DNA of 64,000 nucleotides from Narthecium ossifragum (taxonomy: Eukaryota; Streptophyta; Magnoliopsida; Dioscoreales; Nartheciaceae), in assembly GCA_963920575.1 (NCBI GenBank), contig OY986969.1, positions 8,615,096 through 8,679,095 of the forward strand, written 5' to 3'. Below are positions 1-10,574 of the stretch, piece after piece (the first letter of the stretch is position 1; every line of letters starts with the position of its first letter). The translations under genes were made by a program, and so were the position numbers. The notes beneath the pieces are model-generated. The model saw nothing but the letters and a program-made list of their open reading frames with translations. It did not search any database and was not told where the DNA came from.

Positions 1-510
1 CATGAAACTTGTAGGTTTTCAAATTATCTTTCCAACGATACCAGAAACATCAAATTTACACATCATATGAGAAAGTTATAACCAAAATAGTTCGACCATA
101 TCGATGACAACCAAAATATTGTCGATTGGACATAGGAGATGAAAATTGGCCTATTGGAATTTAGCCAATGAAATCAGCCATTCTTTGGACGATGACATTT
201 GGAAATTCGGTCATTATTTACTATTTTATCACTGAACACTTTGGCTGCCAGCTTGACATACTAAACGATAGAATCTGAAAATCTCATTAACATGAAAGTT
301 GTAGATTTTTTCGTCCTCTTTCTAATGGTTCAAGAATCATCCAATTTGAATATTTGATGTAAAAGTGATGACCAAAATACTTCAGTTATGTCAAAACTGA
401 AGTATTTATTGGCCGATTGACTTTATTTATAAAATTATCATTGATTTTATTAATCATTCAAATAACTTTAAAACATGATTATATTCATGACTAACACATG
501 AAAATGCTAG
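1..510 (+). repeat. Dispersed repeat R1, copy 1 (LTR-like, truncated by window edge)
   Basis: This block aligns by eye along its length with 13790-14310 in the same orientation. Shared landmarks are ATGAAAGTTGTAGATTTTTTCG (here near 292), the GTCGATTGGA stretch, and the GGAAATTCGGTCATTAT stretch. Text of the kind 'ATGAAAGTTGTAGAT...TTTCCAATGG' is common in plant LTRs, so an LTR fragment is the best guess. I could not find termini or target-site duplications, and no protein is encoded. Confidence 0.6.
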
Positions 511-930
511 GTCATTTGGTCGCCTCCTCTTCTTTTAAATCTATATAGAATGATTTGGCTTTTTGTTGCGACCGGCACTATACTATTGGTGCACGTGACA
601 TGTTGATCAAAATGGATCAATTGATGAGTGTCACGTGACATTAAATAAAAAGCAAAGTCATCACTCTCCCGCTAATTATCCCACGGATGACGTGGCATTT
701 TATGCCATCTGACATTCAACACTTGTCCATATGAGGTCAACTTCGGTCAAAACTCGGGTCAAGCTAATCATACCGTTAGACGGCTAATGGTATTAGGGCT
801 AGGGTCTACATTGAAACGAAACTAATTTAAAACCTTAATTGACACGTTTTAAAGATTAGTGTTTTATTTGAAAGTTTTGTGAAACTTCAGCGTACTAATG
901 TGTTTTTACCCAATACTTGCAAAACACAAG
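511..930. other. Unassigned intergenic stretch with two CACGTGACAT motifs
   Basis: No gene is visible. Two copies of the G-box-like CACGTGACAT lie about 50 bp apart (near 592 and 641). The second sits inside the palindrome TGTCACGTGACA. G-boxes bind bZIP/bHLH factors in plants, but no nearby gene start uses them, so a regulatory role is not supported. Confidence 0.3.
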
Positions 931-1409
931 TGGCGCAGGGTAAACGTGGAATCTCTCGTCGGGAGAGAAGAACCGACCTCTCTAGGGGAGAGATAACCAC
1001 ATTTCTCAAAGAGGAGAAAACCACCCTAATTTTAATAATCCAAAAACTAAAAACTTCAATACAAGCCCTAACTCCTTTTATAAACTAAGGAGATAGACTC
1101 AAATCTCAAATCAACTACTAATCAAACTAATTCTGAAATCAGAAAACGGAATTTACCAAATATGAAAAGTCCTAAAAAAGGAAAAATGCCAAATAAGGGA
1201 AGTTTTACTAAAAACGGAAATTTGAGGCATCAGATGAAGGAATTTGGGCTTTTGAGGGTCCGGTCATGGGGGATCAAAGGTCTCGTCGAGCCGGTCGTTT
1301 TGACACCTCATGAGCCCCGATCGGCCTCCGGGATCAAAAATTATGCATCCTGCGACCACGGTCGTCCGGACACCTGATTCGAACGGAGGGAACTCCTTGA
1401 CCTGCATCA
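931..1409 (-). repeat. LTR of the TRIM element (left copy)
   Basis: Begins TGGCGCAGGG and ends CCTGCATCA on the + strand. It matches 2290-2767 nearly base for base, with scattered substitutions. It contains the inverted pair CTCTCGTCGGGAGAG near 953. The short reading frames inside are not conserved between the two LTRs. Confidence 0.88.
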
Positions 1410-1423
1410 TCATCCCCGGGTTG

Positions 1424-2085
1424 TAGGGATGGCAATTTGTACCGAACCGATGGGGAACCGAACCGTTCTGCCCCGATTCCTTGCCCCAAATCCGTGATTT
1501 TGCTCCGTTGATATGGGTTTGGTAGAACCCAATAGATCCCCACGGGGAATGGGGCAAGTTTGGTATAGGTCTTTCCCCGAACCGATTCCTCGGCCCGCCC
1601 CATATCTGCCCCGCCCCGACAATTAAATTACTAAAATACCCTATATAGTAGTGGGGTTAGTGTTTAGAAGTGGGGTTAGTGGGTGAAGTTAGAGCTTTTC
1701 AATGGTGTTTTACCAAGAGTTTTTTTGAATCGTTAACTTATTTTCCTCTAATCTTTATATTTTTTTTGGATCTAGTTATGTTTAAACTATATTATGCCTG
1801 GTTGCGTAGTGAGTGATGTAGTACTTGGACCAAACTATTTAGTCAATTACGATATGGAATCTTTAGATGTGGTTCAATGGTTTGAGAATTATTCATGATT
1901 ATGATTTTGTAAGTGTTTATGCTAAACCGTGGTGATCCGTGGTTCCCCGAACCCCGTTTGGTATGGGAACAGTACGAACCCGCTAATCCCCGTGGGGAAT
2001 GGGGCGGTTTTGGGGCATGGTTTTTTAATGGGGAATGGGGTGGTTTTGAAGATCCCCACCCCAATCCGCCCCGTTGCCATCCCTA
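1424..2085. mobile_element. Non-autonomous hAT-type element (662 bp)
   Basis: The ends are inverted: TAGGGATGGCAA on the left and TTGCCATCCCTA on the right. The flanking 8-bp duplication CCGGGTTG is exact (1416-1423 and 2086-2093), the length expected for hAT transposases. The interior is rich in GGGGAATGGGGC and its complement and encodes nothing. It inserted into the interior of the TRIM element, so it is younger. Confidence 0.9.
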
Positions 2086-2273
2086 CCGGGTTGGAAAGGA
2101 CTCGTCCTCGAGTCTGGGTTGGCTGTAGGACCCCTTGCTCCCGGTGGGGTGGGGCACGAACTACAGGAGGACGACCACGTCCTCTAGGCGGAGGTGGAGA
2201 TACGCTAGGCGGCCGTCGAGCACGGGCTCTGGTTCAAGGTTGAGGCATGGTTCCTCTTTCCAGGAACTAGGAT

Positions 2274-2286
2274 AGCTCTGATACCA
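2274..2286 (-). other. Primer-binding site of the TRIM element
   Basis: The complement reads TGGTATCAGAGCT, matching the 3' end complement of initiator tRNA-Met. It lies 3 bases from the right LTR, as required for minus-strand DNA priming. Confidence 0.88.
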
Positions 2287-2289
2287 CTC

Positions 2290-2767
2290 TGGCGCATGGT
2301 AAACATGGGATCTCTCGTCGGGAGAGAAGAACCAAACTCTCTATAGGAGAGACAACCAAATTTCTCAAAGAGGAGAAAACCATTCTAATTTCAATAATCC
2401 AAAAACTAAAAACTTCAATACAAGCCCTAACTCCTTTTATAGACTAAGGAGATAGACTCAAATCTCAAATCAACTACTAATCAAACTAATCCTGAAATCA
2501 GAAAATGGAATTTACCAAATATGGAAAGTCCTAAAAAAGGAAAATTGCCAAATAATGGAAGTTTTACTAAAAACGGAAATTTGAGGCATCAGATGAATGA
2601 ATTTGGGCTTTTGAGGGTCCGATCATGGGGATCAAAGGTCTCGTCGAGCCGGTCGTTTTGACACCTCATGAGCCCTGATCGGCCTCCGGGATAAAAAATT
2701 GTACATCATACGACCGCGGTCGTTCGGACACCTGATTCGAACGGAGGGAACTCCTTGACCTGCATCA
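2290..2767 (-). repeat. LTR of the TRIM element (right copy)
   Basis: Direct copy of 931-1409, from TGGCGCATGG to TGCATCA. The 5' LTR of the minus-strand element is this copy, because the primer-binding site adjoins it. Confidence 0.88.
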
Positions 2768-2772
2768 ACAAG

Positions 2773-3384
2773 CATATCATAGTACAACTCATCTCCTTCC
2801 CCTCCATGTATAATAGTAGCTCATGTGGATTTCATGTACAATTGAAAACTATCACGTATACACATAATATAATTTTTTCATGATATAAGAGCGAAGAGGT
2901 TATCATTGAAGACAAATTCCCAACTCATTCTATCATTAATACAAAGTCTTCTTTTTCTTATGCACAAAGGAGATATATAGTTAAATCTTATATAAAGGTA
3001 CTATTCAATTCAAGTCGAATAAAACATAAAAAAGAAGAGTACAACTGCAAGTCAGGAAAGGTTATTCCCACATAGAAATAGAAAAAGTTATTGTAGCCTT
3101 GATAAGTCCAAACTTAAGTATACGATAAGCAAGTTTCAAAATACTTAAACAAAAGGACGCAAATATGATGCGGTACCTCAATTATGTACATATCTGTTTG
3201 CGTTCATGCACCTTTGCGTGAATCTCCTATGTACCATACAAAGGGGTTGTTTTAGTTTGGCGAAGTGGAGTGGAGTGTGTTGAGTAGATGCATTCCAACC
3301 ACTTTTAATTTGTTGTTTCGTTGGACGGAGTGCAGAGTGTAGTAGTGATATCCCCATTTGAAACCCCCGCTTAGTCATTTCGTC
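2773..3384. other. No gene seen
   Basis: AT-rich sequence without a recognisable gene or element. Reading frames on the minus strand in 3178-3597 run into the inverted-repeat arm described next and show no family. Confidence 0.4.
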
Positions 3385-3799
3385 TATGGTATAAATAATA
3401 TCAAGGCTAAAATATGCGATTCGTCTACGAGTTTTCTGATAAGTTTTTATCAAATCTTTATAGTTAAAAATTCCTGATTGAATCCTTGGATTTTTCGAAC
3501 CGGCCTCAATCACGTCCCTCTGTCCACTCGTCATCCACCAACTAACGTCGGTTCGGCCCAAACCAAGCCCAGACCGACGAACCGACCAATAGACCATGCC
3601 ATGTGCAAAGCACGTGCCTTGATCTTAGTCAACTGCCTCGGTGGTTGGTTTCTCTCTCCGTCGTCTTCATGTAATCTTCTCCGTACTCAGTCCGAGCTGA
3701 GTGATCCTGTCAGGATCCGATCCAGAAAACCCATCCGAATCGGAACGTGAATTTCCTCTAGAGATGAGATGGAACCTGAGACCTTGTAATTCCGTTTCC

Positions 3800-4145
3800 T
3801 TTCAGTGTGACGTAGAGTAAAACGCTATTGAACTTTGTTGTACAGTTATAATTTGAGCATTGTATTAAATGTATAATTTCCCTTTCTGAGGATTTTTGTC
3901 ATAAACATGTACTTGGTGTTTAATTTGTATAACTTTGATGTCGAATCTATAGAATTATATTTCCTCTAATGTAGAATTTAGATTTGAAACTGTTAGTAGA
4001 TTGTTAGAATTACAGTTTTGTCATTGGAAGTCGATTTGTTCAAATTAACAGTGAAATTTATAATATATCACACCATATTGGAAATGAATATTACTAGGTC
4101 TCCTCACGTCCCGGTCCGGATGGATTTTCTGGGTCCCGCGTGACA
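3800..4145 (+). repeat. 3' fragment of a long gypsy LTR (family A)
   Basis: It resembles the last 350 bp of the LTR ending at 28669. Both share TAAATGTATAAT...TTCC, then TGAGGATTTT, then CATTGGAAGTC (CCTTGGAAGTC there), and both end with 'CGGTCCGGATGG...TTTTCTGGGT...GTGACA'. Only the right end is present. The left boundary is approximate. Confidence 0.6.
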
Positions 4146-4393
4146 GATCCGGTTAGGGGTTGAGAGCTCCGATCCAAGGTTGGAAAGAGAGCTGCCAGTA
4201 GTGTTTGAAGCTAGTTTATTGAAGCCCTCGAGCCATATAAGCATCTCCCGAGCTACCATTTGGTGTTTTTAATTTTAGAGTTCTTCAAATTTCTTAGGTT
4301 TTACTCACATATGTCACAGTCATTCAATTTCACTGATTTTAAACCTGCATTGAAGCTTTCTTACACAAATTGGTCACAAATTGGCCTATTAGA

Positions 4394-4892
4394 ATGTCTT
4401 CCACCATTCAACATCCTATTCACTCTTTCTTCTGTGTTACTGTGGACAAAAATCAAAGCCATGGACTTCTCGAACAACAAAAAAATTATGGGAGGAGATT
4501 TTTTGGATGCCCAGACCACAAGGTTTCTACACAACAGCTGCATTCACTGAAAATGTTTTTTTCCCAAAGTTTTGAATTGAATTGAATTATTGCAGGAGAA
4601 TGGTGGGTGCAATTTCTTCAATTGGGTAGACGAGAACGTTGGCGATCGTGGAAATTTATCTAACATTGAAATGAGGCTGAAGATGCAAGCATTCGAAGCT
4701 GAATTGGAGAAGCTGAACTCCAAAGAGACAGAAAACATGGCACAAGTTCAGTTGTTGAGAGCCTGTTGTCAACATAAAGAAGATGTAAACAATGTGTTGG
4801 TGTTAGAGGTGAAGAAACTGCAAAACAAAAATAGGAAATTGAGGTTAACCATAGTACTGATGTGTGTCCTTCTTGTATTTGTATTTATGTAA
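4394..4892 (+). pseudogene. GRF-type zinc-finger / coiled-coil protein, frameshifted copy
   Basis: GRF zinc fingers (PF06839) bind single-stranded nucleic acid and follow CxCG...GRRFFGCP...CxFFxWxD. Two putative exons carry this. Exon 1 ends ...YGRRFFGCPDHK at 4522, and exon 2 begins ENGGCNFFNWVDE at 4596. They join across a 73-bp intron (GT at 4523, TTGCAG before 4596) in phase 0. Exon 2 continues as a charged coiled coil and ends with a hydrophobic tail (LTIVLMCVLLVFVFM), the usual layout of small plant GRF proteins. The first zinc ligands (CYCGQKSKPWTS, from 4435) lie in another frame, with a run of seven A near 4478 between them and GRRFFGCP. One base gained or lost there would explain the break. 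It sits between inverted arms, so I read it as a captured, probably dead copy. Confidence 0.65.
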
Positions 4893-4960
4893 TCTTAGTT
4901 GATGTAGCTTCCTTTCGTGTGCTGAATGAATGAAATTGTTTGGATTTCACTTGCACAAAG

Positions 4961-6654
4961 TGATGAGAATGCAAAATGTCATATTTTTATCGCTCAATGC
5001 CTTGTCTTCTATGCTTATTTGATATCTAAATGTACTAACTAATCCTATATTTTGATTTAGGATTCAATTGGAGTCCTTAAGTGCAAAACGAAGCCAAATG
5101 GACAGTTCTGAACAGTTTTGACATCAGTTCGTGATCTGAGCATAACGTTTCCATCCAAGCTCTGATTGGGATGATTCAAGATGTTATGGAACAGCAAGAA
5201 AGAGTTCAACAACTTTCATGTTTTGTATTTTAAGAGATGCTGATTGGTTGCATCAAGGAAATCGAAGCCAGAAGGTACGAAAAAGATTGCAAAGAAGATG
5301 GGTCAGATTCAAAGATTAAACTGTACTGAATAATGAAGAACCATATGATATGTCATATATCATTGGAAAGCTCTGGAAGTTCAGTTTCTGTAGAATTTTA
5401 CGGTTTGTGATTTGAAGCTTCATAGAGAAAGTTACAGTGCTTTTAGTACCACCAGCGTAGGGCTGAATAGCAAAAGAAATATGCAGAAAAAAGAAGATCG
5501 ATCTTCCTTGAATTCATGATCGATCTTTCCTCTACAACAGAGTTCATAGAGAGCAAGACTTGAAATGATCGATCTTCTCTTCCATAAATGATCGATCATT
5601 TATGCACCCAGAGTTGACAAAGAGCTATGTTTTGGATGATCGATCTTCTGCGGGGTGTAGCCAAAATCTGGGAAGCAAAAGATCGATCTTAGTTAGTCGA
5701 CTTTGCAAAATAAAGGGCTAAAATCTAATCCGAGGATGGGAAACTTTTGGGCTATAATAGGACTTTTTTTAGGGATTGAGGGGGTGAATTCTATATACTT
5801 TTCAGCCACTTTGTACTTCTTTTATATTTTTAGGACTCTTCTCTTGGGGAATTTTTTTCTTTACTAGATTTTTCTTCATGGCTTTGCATGGCTAAATCTT
5901 GATATTTGATCATGAAAACTGAAACATCGGAATCCATGAACTGTGAGATTTAATTTATTTTTATTGTTCAATTTATGCCTTGAATATTGAATGTTTTTCT
6001 GTGATTATATTCATGATCGTCTTGTTTAATTCCTAGGAAGTTTACTAGTTTATTATTCATTACAATCTACTGCTAGGTTGGATATCAAATCCGTAATTAT
6101 TTGATCCCTCTAATTTGTGAAACAACTAGGGTTTAATGATTTACTGCGTTTAAGAGATTATTAGATCTTAGAAAGAATATTCGATTAAATTAAATGCAAC
6201 CGCTTGTGCTTGTGTTATTTAGCTTCATCGATCTCTACGAATCTTAAGGCTGCTACTATATTAAATCTACATCGCTTGTCTTGGTTTGTTTAGTAGTTAG
6301 GGTTAATTAGATCACTTGTTTCTAATTAACTACGACAAGGAGAGATACGGAAATTATTCCGATGGTGAATATTCAATGTGTGGATTGATATATACTTGCA
6401 TCGATAATCAGTTACAAAGATTCTGATGATGAATGTTGACTTAGACCAAGGTTTGTTCTCTTGATTAAATTCGATTCTCCAATCTAGATTATTTCTTATT
6501 TGTTTTCGTTATACGAAAACACCACACCCCCATCATCGTTCACAAAACACAAAACTTTGGTTAGATACTCCTCGTGGGATCGATCCTTACTCGCGCTACT
6601 ACATTTATTTTAAGAGCATTGTTTTTATTTTTGGTTGCCTGCGACAACACATCA
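4961..6654 (+). mobile_element. Solo LTR (TGATGAG...ACATCA family), 1694 bp
   Basis: Starts TGATGAGAATGC and ends GACAACACATCA. The 5-bp duplication CAAAG is exact on both sides (4956-4960, 6655-6659), and the empty site can be read across it. The 3' part has the text CTCGTGGGATCGATCCTTACTCG followed by TTGGTTGCCTGCGACAACAC, familiar from the ends of Tat/Athila-like gypsy LTRs. A TATA-like CTATATAC lies near 5791, after an array of GATCGATC octamers. No interior or second LTR remains. The start TGATGAG is shared with the minus-strand solo LTR at 7499-8945. Confidence 0.8.
5496..5688. repeat. GATCGATC octamer array in solo LTR
   Basis: Exact octamers start at 5496, 5518, 5567, 5590, 5638 and 5681. 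Spacings within pairs are 22 and 23 bp; the last two are 43 bp apart, close to twice that. The array precedes the TATA-like box of the LTR by about 100 bp. Confidence 0.85.
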
Positions 6655-6659
6655 CAAAG

Positions 6660-7498
6660 TTGAACTTGTAAATTTAACTTGTATAAGTTTAATTTGTTTG
6701 GGTTTCACTTGCACAAAGTTTAACGTGTAAGTTTAACTTGTATAAGTTTAAATTGTTTGGGTTTTATAAGTTTAACTTACACAAAGTTGAATAGCAGAGC
6801 AGATCATTTGGGTTTGTAATGTCACAGTTGTTATGTACCTCGCAGGGGAACCTAGTTGGGGGATCAAACCCCTCAAATCCTAGATCGCTGGAGATTCAAA
6901 AAGAGGAGGGGACGATCAGGCATAATACCTCACTGATTTTAGGTTGGAGATATTTGGGTTGGGTTTAGGAGGAACCCACCCTTTGGTGTGAATATGGGTC
7001 ACGTGACCGGGGACGTCGGTTTGGGCCAAGCCAATGTTAATTGGCGGACGACGAGTGGACAGAGGGACATGACTGAACCCGTTTCGAAAAACCCAAGTAT
7101 TAAATTGGGAATTTTTAAAATATAGAGATTTGATAAAAACTTATCATAAACCTCAGGGACAAACACATATTTTACCCTAATATGAAAATCATCTTAGTTG
7201 AGTGACTCCACTTCCCGGTGTCACCTGGTCAGAGTAACCAACAAGCCAGAAAAGCAACACTAACTGCACTCGATTTCTAGTACGGATGACAAGAGGCCAA
7301 AGCTACAGCACTGCACCCCAAAACAATTTTTTAACATCAAAAAAGGTAAATCAACGAAAAACTAGAAGCAGAAATACAAAACCAGAAAAACTGCCTAATC
7401 AATAAAAGGCATATGAATTGGAAAAGATACAATCACTTTGACTCTTTCAGCCAAGTAGATGATTCATGTCGGTGCAATTACTTTCTTGTTTGGTTTTT
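6660..7498. other. No gene seen; AT-rich short repeats
   Basis: Contains GTATAAGTTTAA repeated near 6689 and 6739, together with AACTTGTAAATTTAACTTG-like text, then the right inverted arm (7000-7185). Between 7186 and 7498 nothing is recognisable. Confidence 0.35.
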
Positions 7499-8945
7499 GA
7501 TCGCTCACAAACGTCGTCGTTAAAACGTTACAAACTCAATTAAATATTAAATTTATAATTCTTATTCAATCATTATACTACTAGATAGAAATAGCGGTGA
7601 AGTCGGGAGTCGATCCACAGGGAAAACGTTGGAAACTGAAATCAATTCTCAAAACCCTAAAACTAAGGAAAAGAATCAAAGATAGAATAGATTAAACTAA
7701 TGAAGAAAAGAAATAAAAAGTTGATCAATTTGAATCAATGGAGTAGTTACTTAGGAATTACTCAATCCACCCTAGTTTCATTATTAGTCTTCTCTAGTTA
7801 TTATCTTGTTCCCTTCTCTCAACATTATGGATCATATGGCTACAAGCTCACATGAATTCCTAAAAAAAAGTAATGTTCCCAACGGCATAACCTATCTTTG
7901 CTTGGCATAAATTGTCTTTGGTCCTACGATTACATTAAATTATACTACTTCTAATGACCGTGGCACAACCTATCTTCGCGTAGCATAGCTTATCTCAAAG
8001 GCAAACCAATAACTTCATGAAAACCATCTCATAAATCTCTACAATCAATCACAGAAATCATGTAGGACTGAAAGTACGTCAAGGGAACTCTGTTCCTTCA
8101 ACTATATTAATAATAAAACTATATTCATGAGATCATGCATCGAGAAGTTCAAAAGAATCCAACTAAAGAAAAACCAAAACTACACTAAGGTTTCATGAAT
8201 AATCCTAAGTAAAAGAATTAGCAACTCATCTTTTGGATGAAAGCCATCGGGTTGGAGTAGGAAGCTGTCACCATCCACATCCTCTCCGTCTTCTTCTTCC
8301 TCCTCCAAACATTGTCAAAAAGATGAGAAATTCGGCTGGAAAGACCTTTTAAATAGGGAAACCCTAAACTTAGACTTAAGAGTCCTATCTAGACTTAAAC
8401 TTTGACTTTCCTCTTTTCGTATTTCAACTCCTATTCAGGATTCCGACTTTAACTCAATTCTGACGCTAATTGGCTTGGAATCTGAGAACGTCTTCAACAG
8501 GAAAGTTTTAGATCTTCAAGTTTTATGTCATATCCCGAAGATTTTATAATATTTAGACTTATAGGGAATATTTGACGAATATTCTTCTGAACGTCGACAG
8601 ACCAGTTTTCCAGCAGCTATGTATCTTGATCTTCTTCAAAACTGGAATCAATCCATCAGAAATCGTGCAACGTGTCCAACATTAACATTGTAGCATTTGA
8701 AGTCTTCTATCACGTATTAAATTTCCAAAATATTTGGACTTATAAAGCATATCTGGGGAATATTCTCCTGACAGACGACGAAACAGTCTTTATCATATAA
8801 ATTCATCTTTTTAGCTGAATTTCTTGTATTTCTTCTCATATCATGATTAAATCTGAAATCAACTAATAAATAATTAAATACAGCTACTCTAGGCCTAACA
8901 AAGGTAAATTAAGGGGTTTAATTATGAATATTTAGTGACTCATCA
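7499..8945 (-). mobile_element. Solo LTR, minus orientation, 1447 bp
   Basis: Ends are TGATCGCTCAC (7499) and GTGACTCATCA (8945), with an exact 5-bp duplication GTTTT (7494-7498, 8946-8950). Read on the minus strand it starts TGATGAGTCAC and its 3' part contains CCCTGTGGATCGACTCCCG, the same kind of text as in the 4961-6654 LTR, so the two belong to related families in opposite orientation. No coding region survives. Confidence 0.82.
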
Positions 8946-9059
8946 GTTTTGCGCATCAGCTAGGACCGCATCGGCTAGCTGATGCATCATTGGCCATGAA
9001 TGAATGTGTGTTTACTTTAGCTCGTGCACGGTCCGGTTTAGCATCGTGAGATGCAGATT

Positions 9060-9885
9060 TGACATCCTTTGCAGCATCATGACATACAGTGAAATCTGTT
9101 GCATGTCATGATGCAGGTTCGCCTGATACCGCGTTACCGGATGCCTTGCATCGTATTATGCGATGCATCATCCATTGCTATTAAGCAAACACAAGTACAC
9201 CTTCCTAGCTTTGTTCTATATATGTCAAGCAGTGCGACATTAAGGATCCGTTTGGTTGACATGAATCAGGGTGCATCGCGACATCTTTACAGTATCGTGA
9301 CATACAGTGAAATCCGCTGCATGTCGTGATGCAAGTTCACCTGATTCGGCATTGCTAGATGCCTTGCATTGTATCATGTGGTGCATCATCCGTTGCTATT
9401 AACCAAACACAAGTACCCCTTCCTAGCTTTGTCCTATACATGTCAAGTAGTGTGACATTAAGGATCGGTTTGGTTGACATGAATCAGGGTGCATCGTGAC
9501 ATCTTTACAGCATCGTGACATACAGTGAAATCCGCTGCATGTCGTGATGCAAGTTCGCCTGATTCAGCATTGCTAGATGCCTTGCATTGTATCATGTGAT
9601 GCATCATCCGTTGCTATTAACCAAACACAAGTACACCGTCCTAGCTTTGTACTATATATGTCAAGCAGTGCGACATTAAGGATCCGTTTGGTTGACATGA
9701 ATCAGGGTGCATCGCGACATCTTTACAGCATCGTGACATACAATGAAATCTGCTGCATGTTGTTATGCAAGTTTGTTTGATTCGGCATTGCTGGATGCCT
9801 TGCATCGTATCATGTGATGCATCATTCGTTGCTATTAACCAAACACAAGTACGCCTTCCTAGCTTTGTTCTATATATGTCAAACT
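9060..9885. repeat. Tandem array, 218-bp unit, about four copies
   Basis: The landmark GCTATTAA recurs at 9177, 9395, 9613 and 9831, exactly 218 bp apart each time. Each unit carries CCGTTTGGTTGACATGAATC and, about 160 bp later, ATTAACCAAACACAAG, which look like short inverted ends (GTTTGGTT / AACCAAAC). The units are rich in GCATCGTGA and GATGCATCAT. Similar reading frames at 9099 and 9577 merely reflect the repeat and are not genes. Confidence 0.92.
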
Positions 9886-9959
9886 CAGACTTAAAAGTTG
9901 ATTAACCTGATCAAAATTGAGCTCAGTCCAGGCTTTTATACGTGATTAACAACTAAAAC

Positions 9960-10175
9960 CCATGCCCAACCCTGGCCCGGCCCATCCTACGAAGCCTGGC
10001 CCACTCCGTACCTAGGATAAAAGAAACAAGCCTTTATATATTGCTGGCTGGGTTGGGCCGGGCCTGGGGTGAATGTGGTGAATCCCAAGCCTGGCCGGAT
10101 TAAGCCTGGCCCATGAGCAAAATTGTTTTGTCCATACCTTGAAACAATTGCGCTGGGTGGGCTGGGGTTCTTAGG
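9960..10175. repeat. GGCCCGG-rich block, probable miniature element remnant
   Basis: CCTGGCCCGGCCCATCC near 9972 and its approximate complement GGGTTGGGCCGGGCCTGGGG near 10051 form an inverted pair. A further AAGCCTGGCC copy lies at 10089. Such GGCCC-rich palindromes are typical of degenerate plant miniature elements. Exact ends and target duplication were not found. Confidence 0.4.
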
Positions 10176-10574
10176 CCTCTTAGCCAGGGTAGGTCGATCA
10201 GTATAGTTTAATCTAAAACATTAGGTCAAGTGTTTCCCTATAATAAAAAGAAGGGGGAAGGGGCCAGGGGTCCATAACTATTACCCGATTTGTCGATAAA
10301 CCCATGCAGGGTTTTCTTCGAGCATTAACTCCAATTGAGTGGATATGCAGCATGTGGTTATGTACGTAACCCAATGGGTGTGACCACTTGCAGAGAAAGA
10401 TAAAGAGACATATATAGTATTCTATGGCCAACATGATCTGACTCTCAATTCTCGAGGCGCCCACAACTTGCAAATACAAGTTCAGAGATAAACTAATTAA
10501 ATGGTTGATACTTAAACCTTTATACATCAGTAGGCGAAAGCAATATGCCATGCTGTATTATTTGTAATATTTGT

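Larger units (their letters stand above)
931..2767 (-). mobile_element. Complete TRIM-type LTR retrotransposon with nested hAT element
   Basis: Two direct LTRs (931-1409 and 2290-2767, about 479 bp each, TG...CA ends) enclose about 880 bp, of which 670 bp is a later hAT insertion plus its duplicated target. The true interior is therefore only about 210 bp and non-coding, which fits a terminal-repeat retrotransposon in miniature. The element lies on the minus strand: the complement of 2273-2286 reads TGGTATCAGAGCTA, the initiator tRNA-Met primer-binding site, next to the right-hand LTR. A purine-rich tract flanks the other LTR. The 5-bp target duplication ACAAG is exact (926-930 and 2768-2772). 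Cassandra was considered, but there is no 5S-like box. I do not recognise the family. Confidence 0.88.
3385..7185. mobile_element. Putative long-inverted-repeat element carrying a GRF zinc-finger gene copy
   Basis: An arm at about 3385-3590 is the inverted counterpart of about 7000-7185. Shared text includes GACGAGTGGACAGAGGGAC, GGAATTTTTAA and GATTTGATAAAAACTTATCA, with scattered mismatches. Long inverted arms around a captured gene are typical of Mutator-like elements, but I could not fix the outer ends or a 9-bp duplication. The interior holds an LTR fragment, a broken GRF gene and a solo LTR (4961-6654). Two old, oppositely oriented copies of another repeat would look similar. Confidence 0.45.

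Noticed and set aside
3178..3597. 139-codon minus-strand frame
   Set aside because: It overlaps the inverted arm at 3385-3590; the matching arm near 7000-7185 has no such frame and no family is recognisable.
9099..9780. Two similar frames of 76 and 67 codons
   Set aside because: They are the same stretch of the 218-bp repeat. The unit length is not a multiple of three and other copies are broken.
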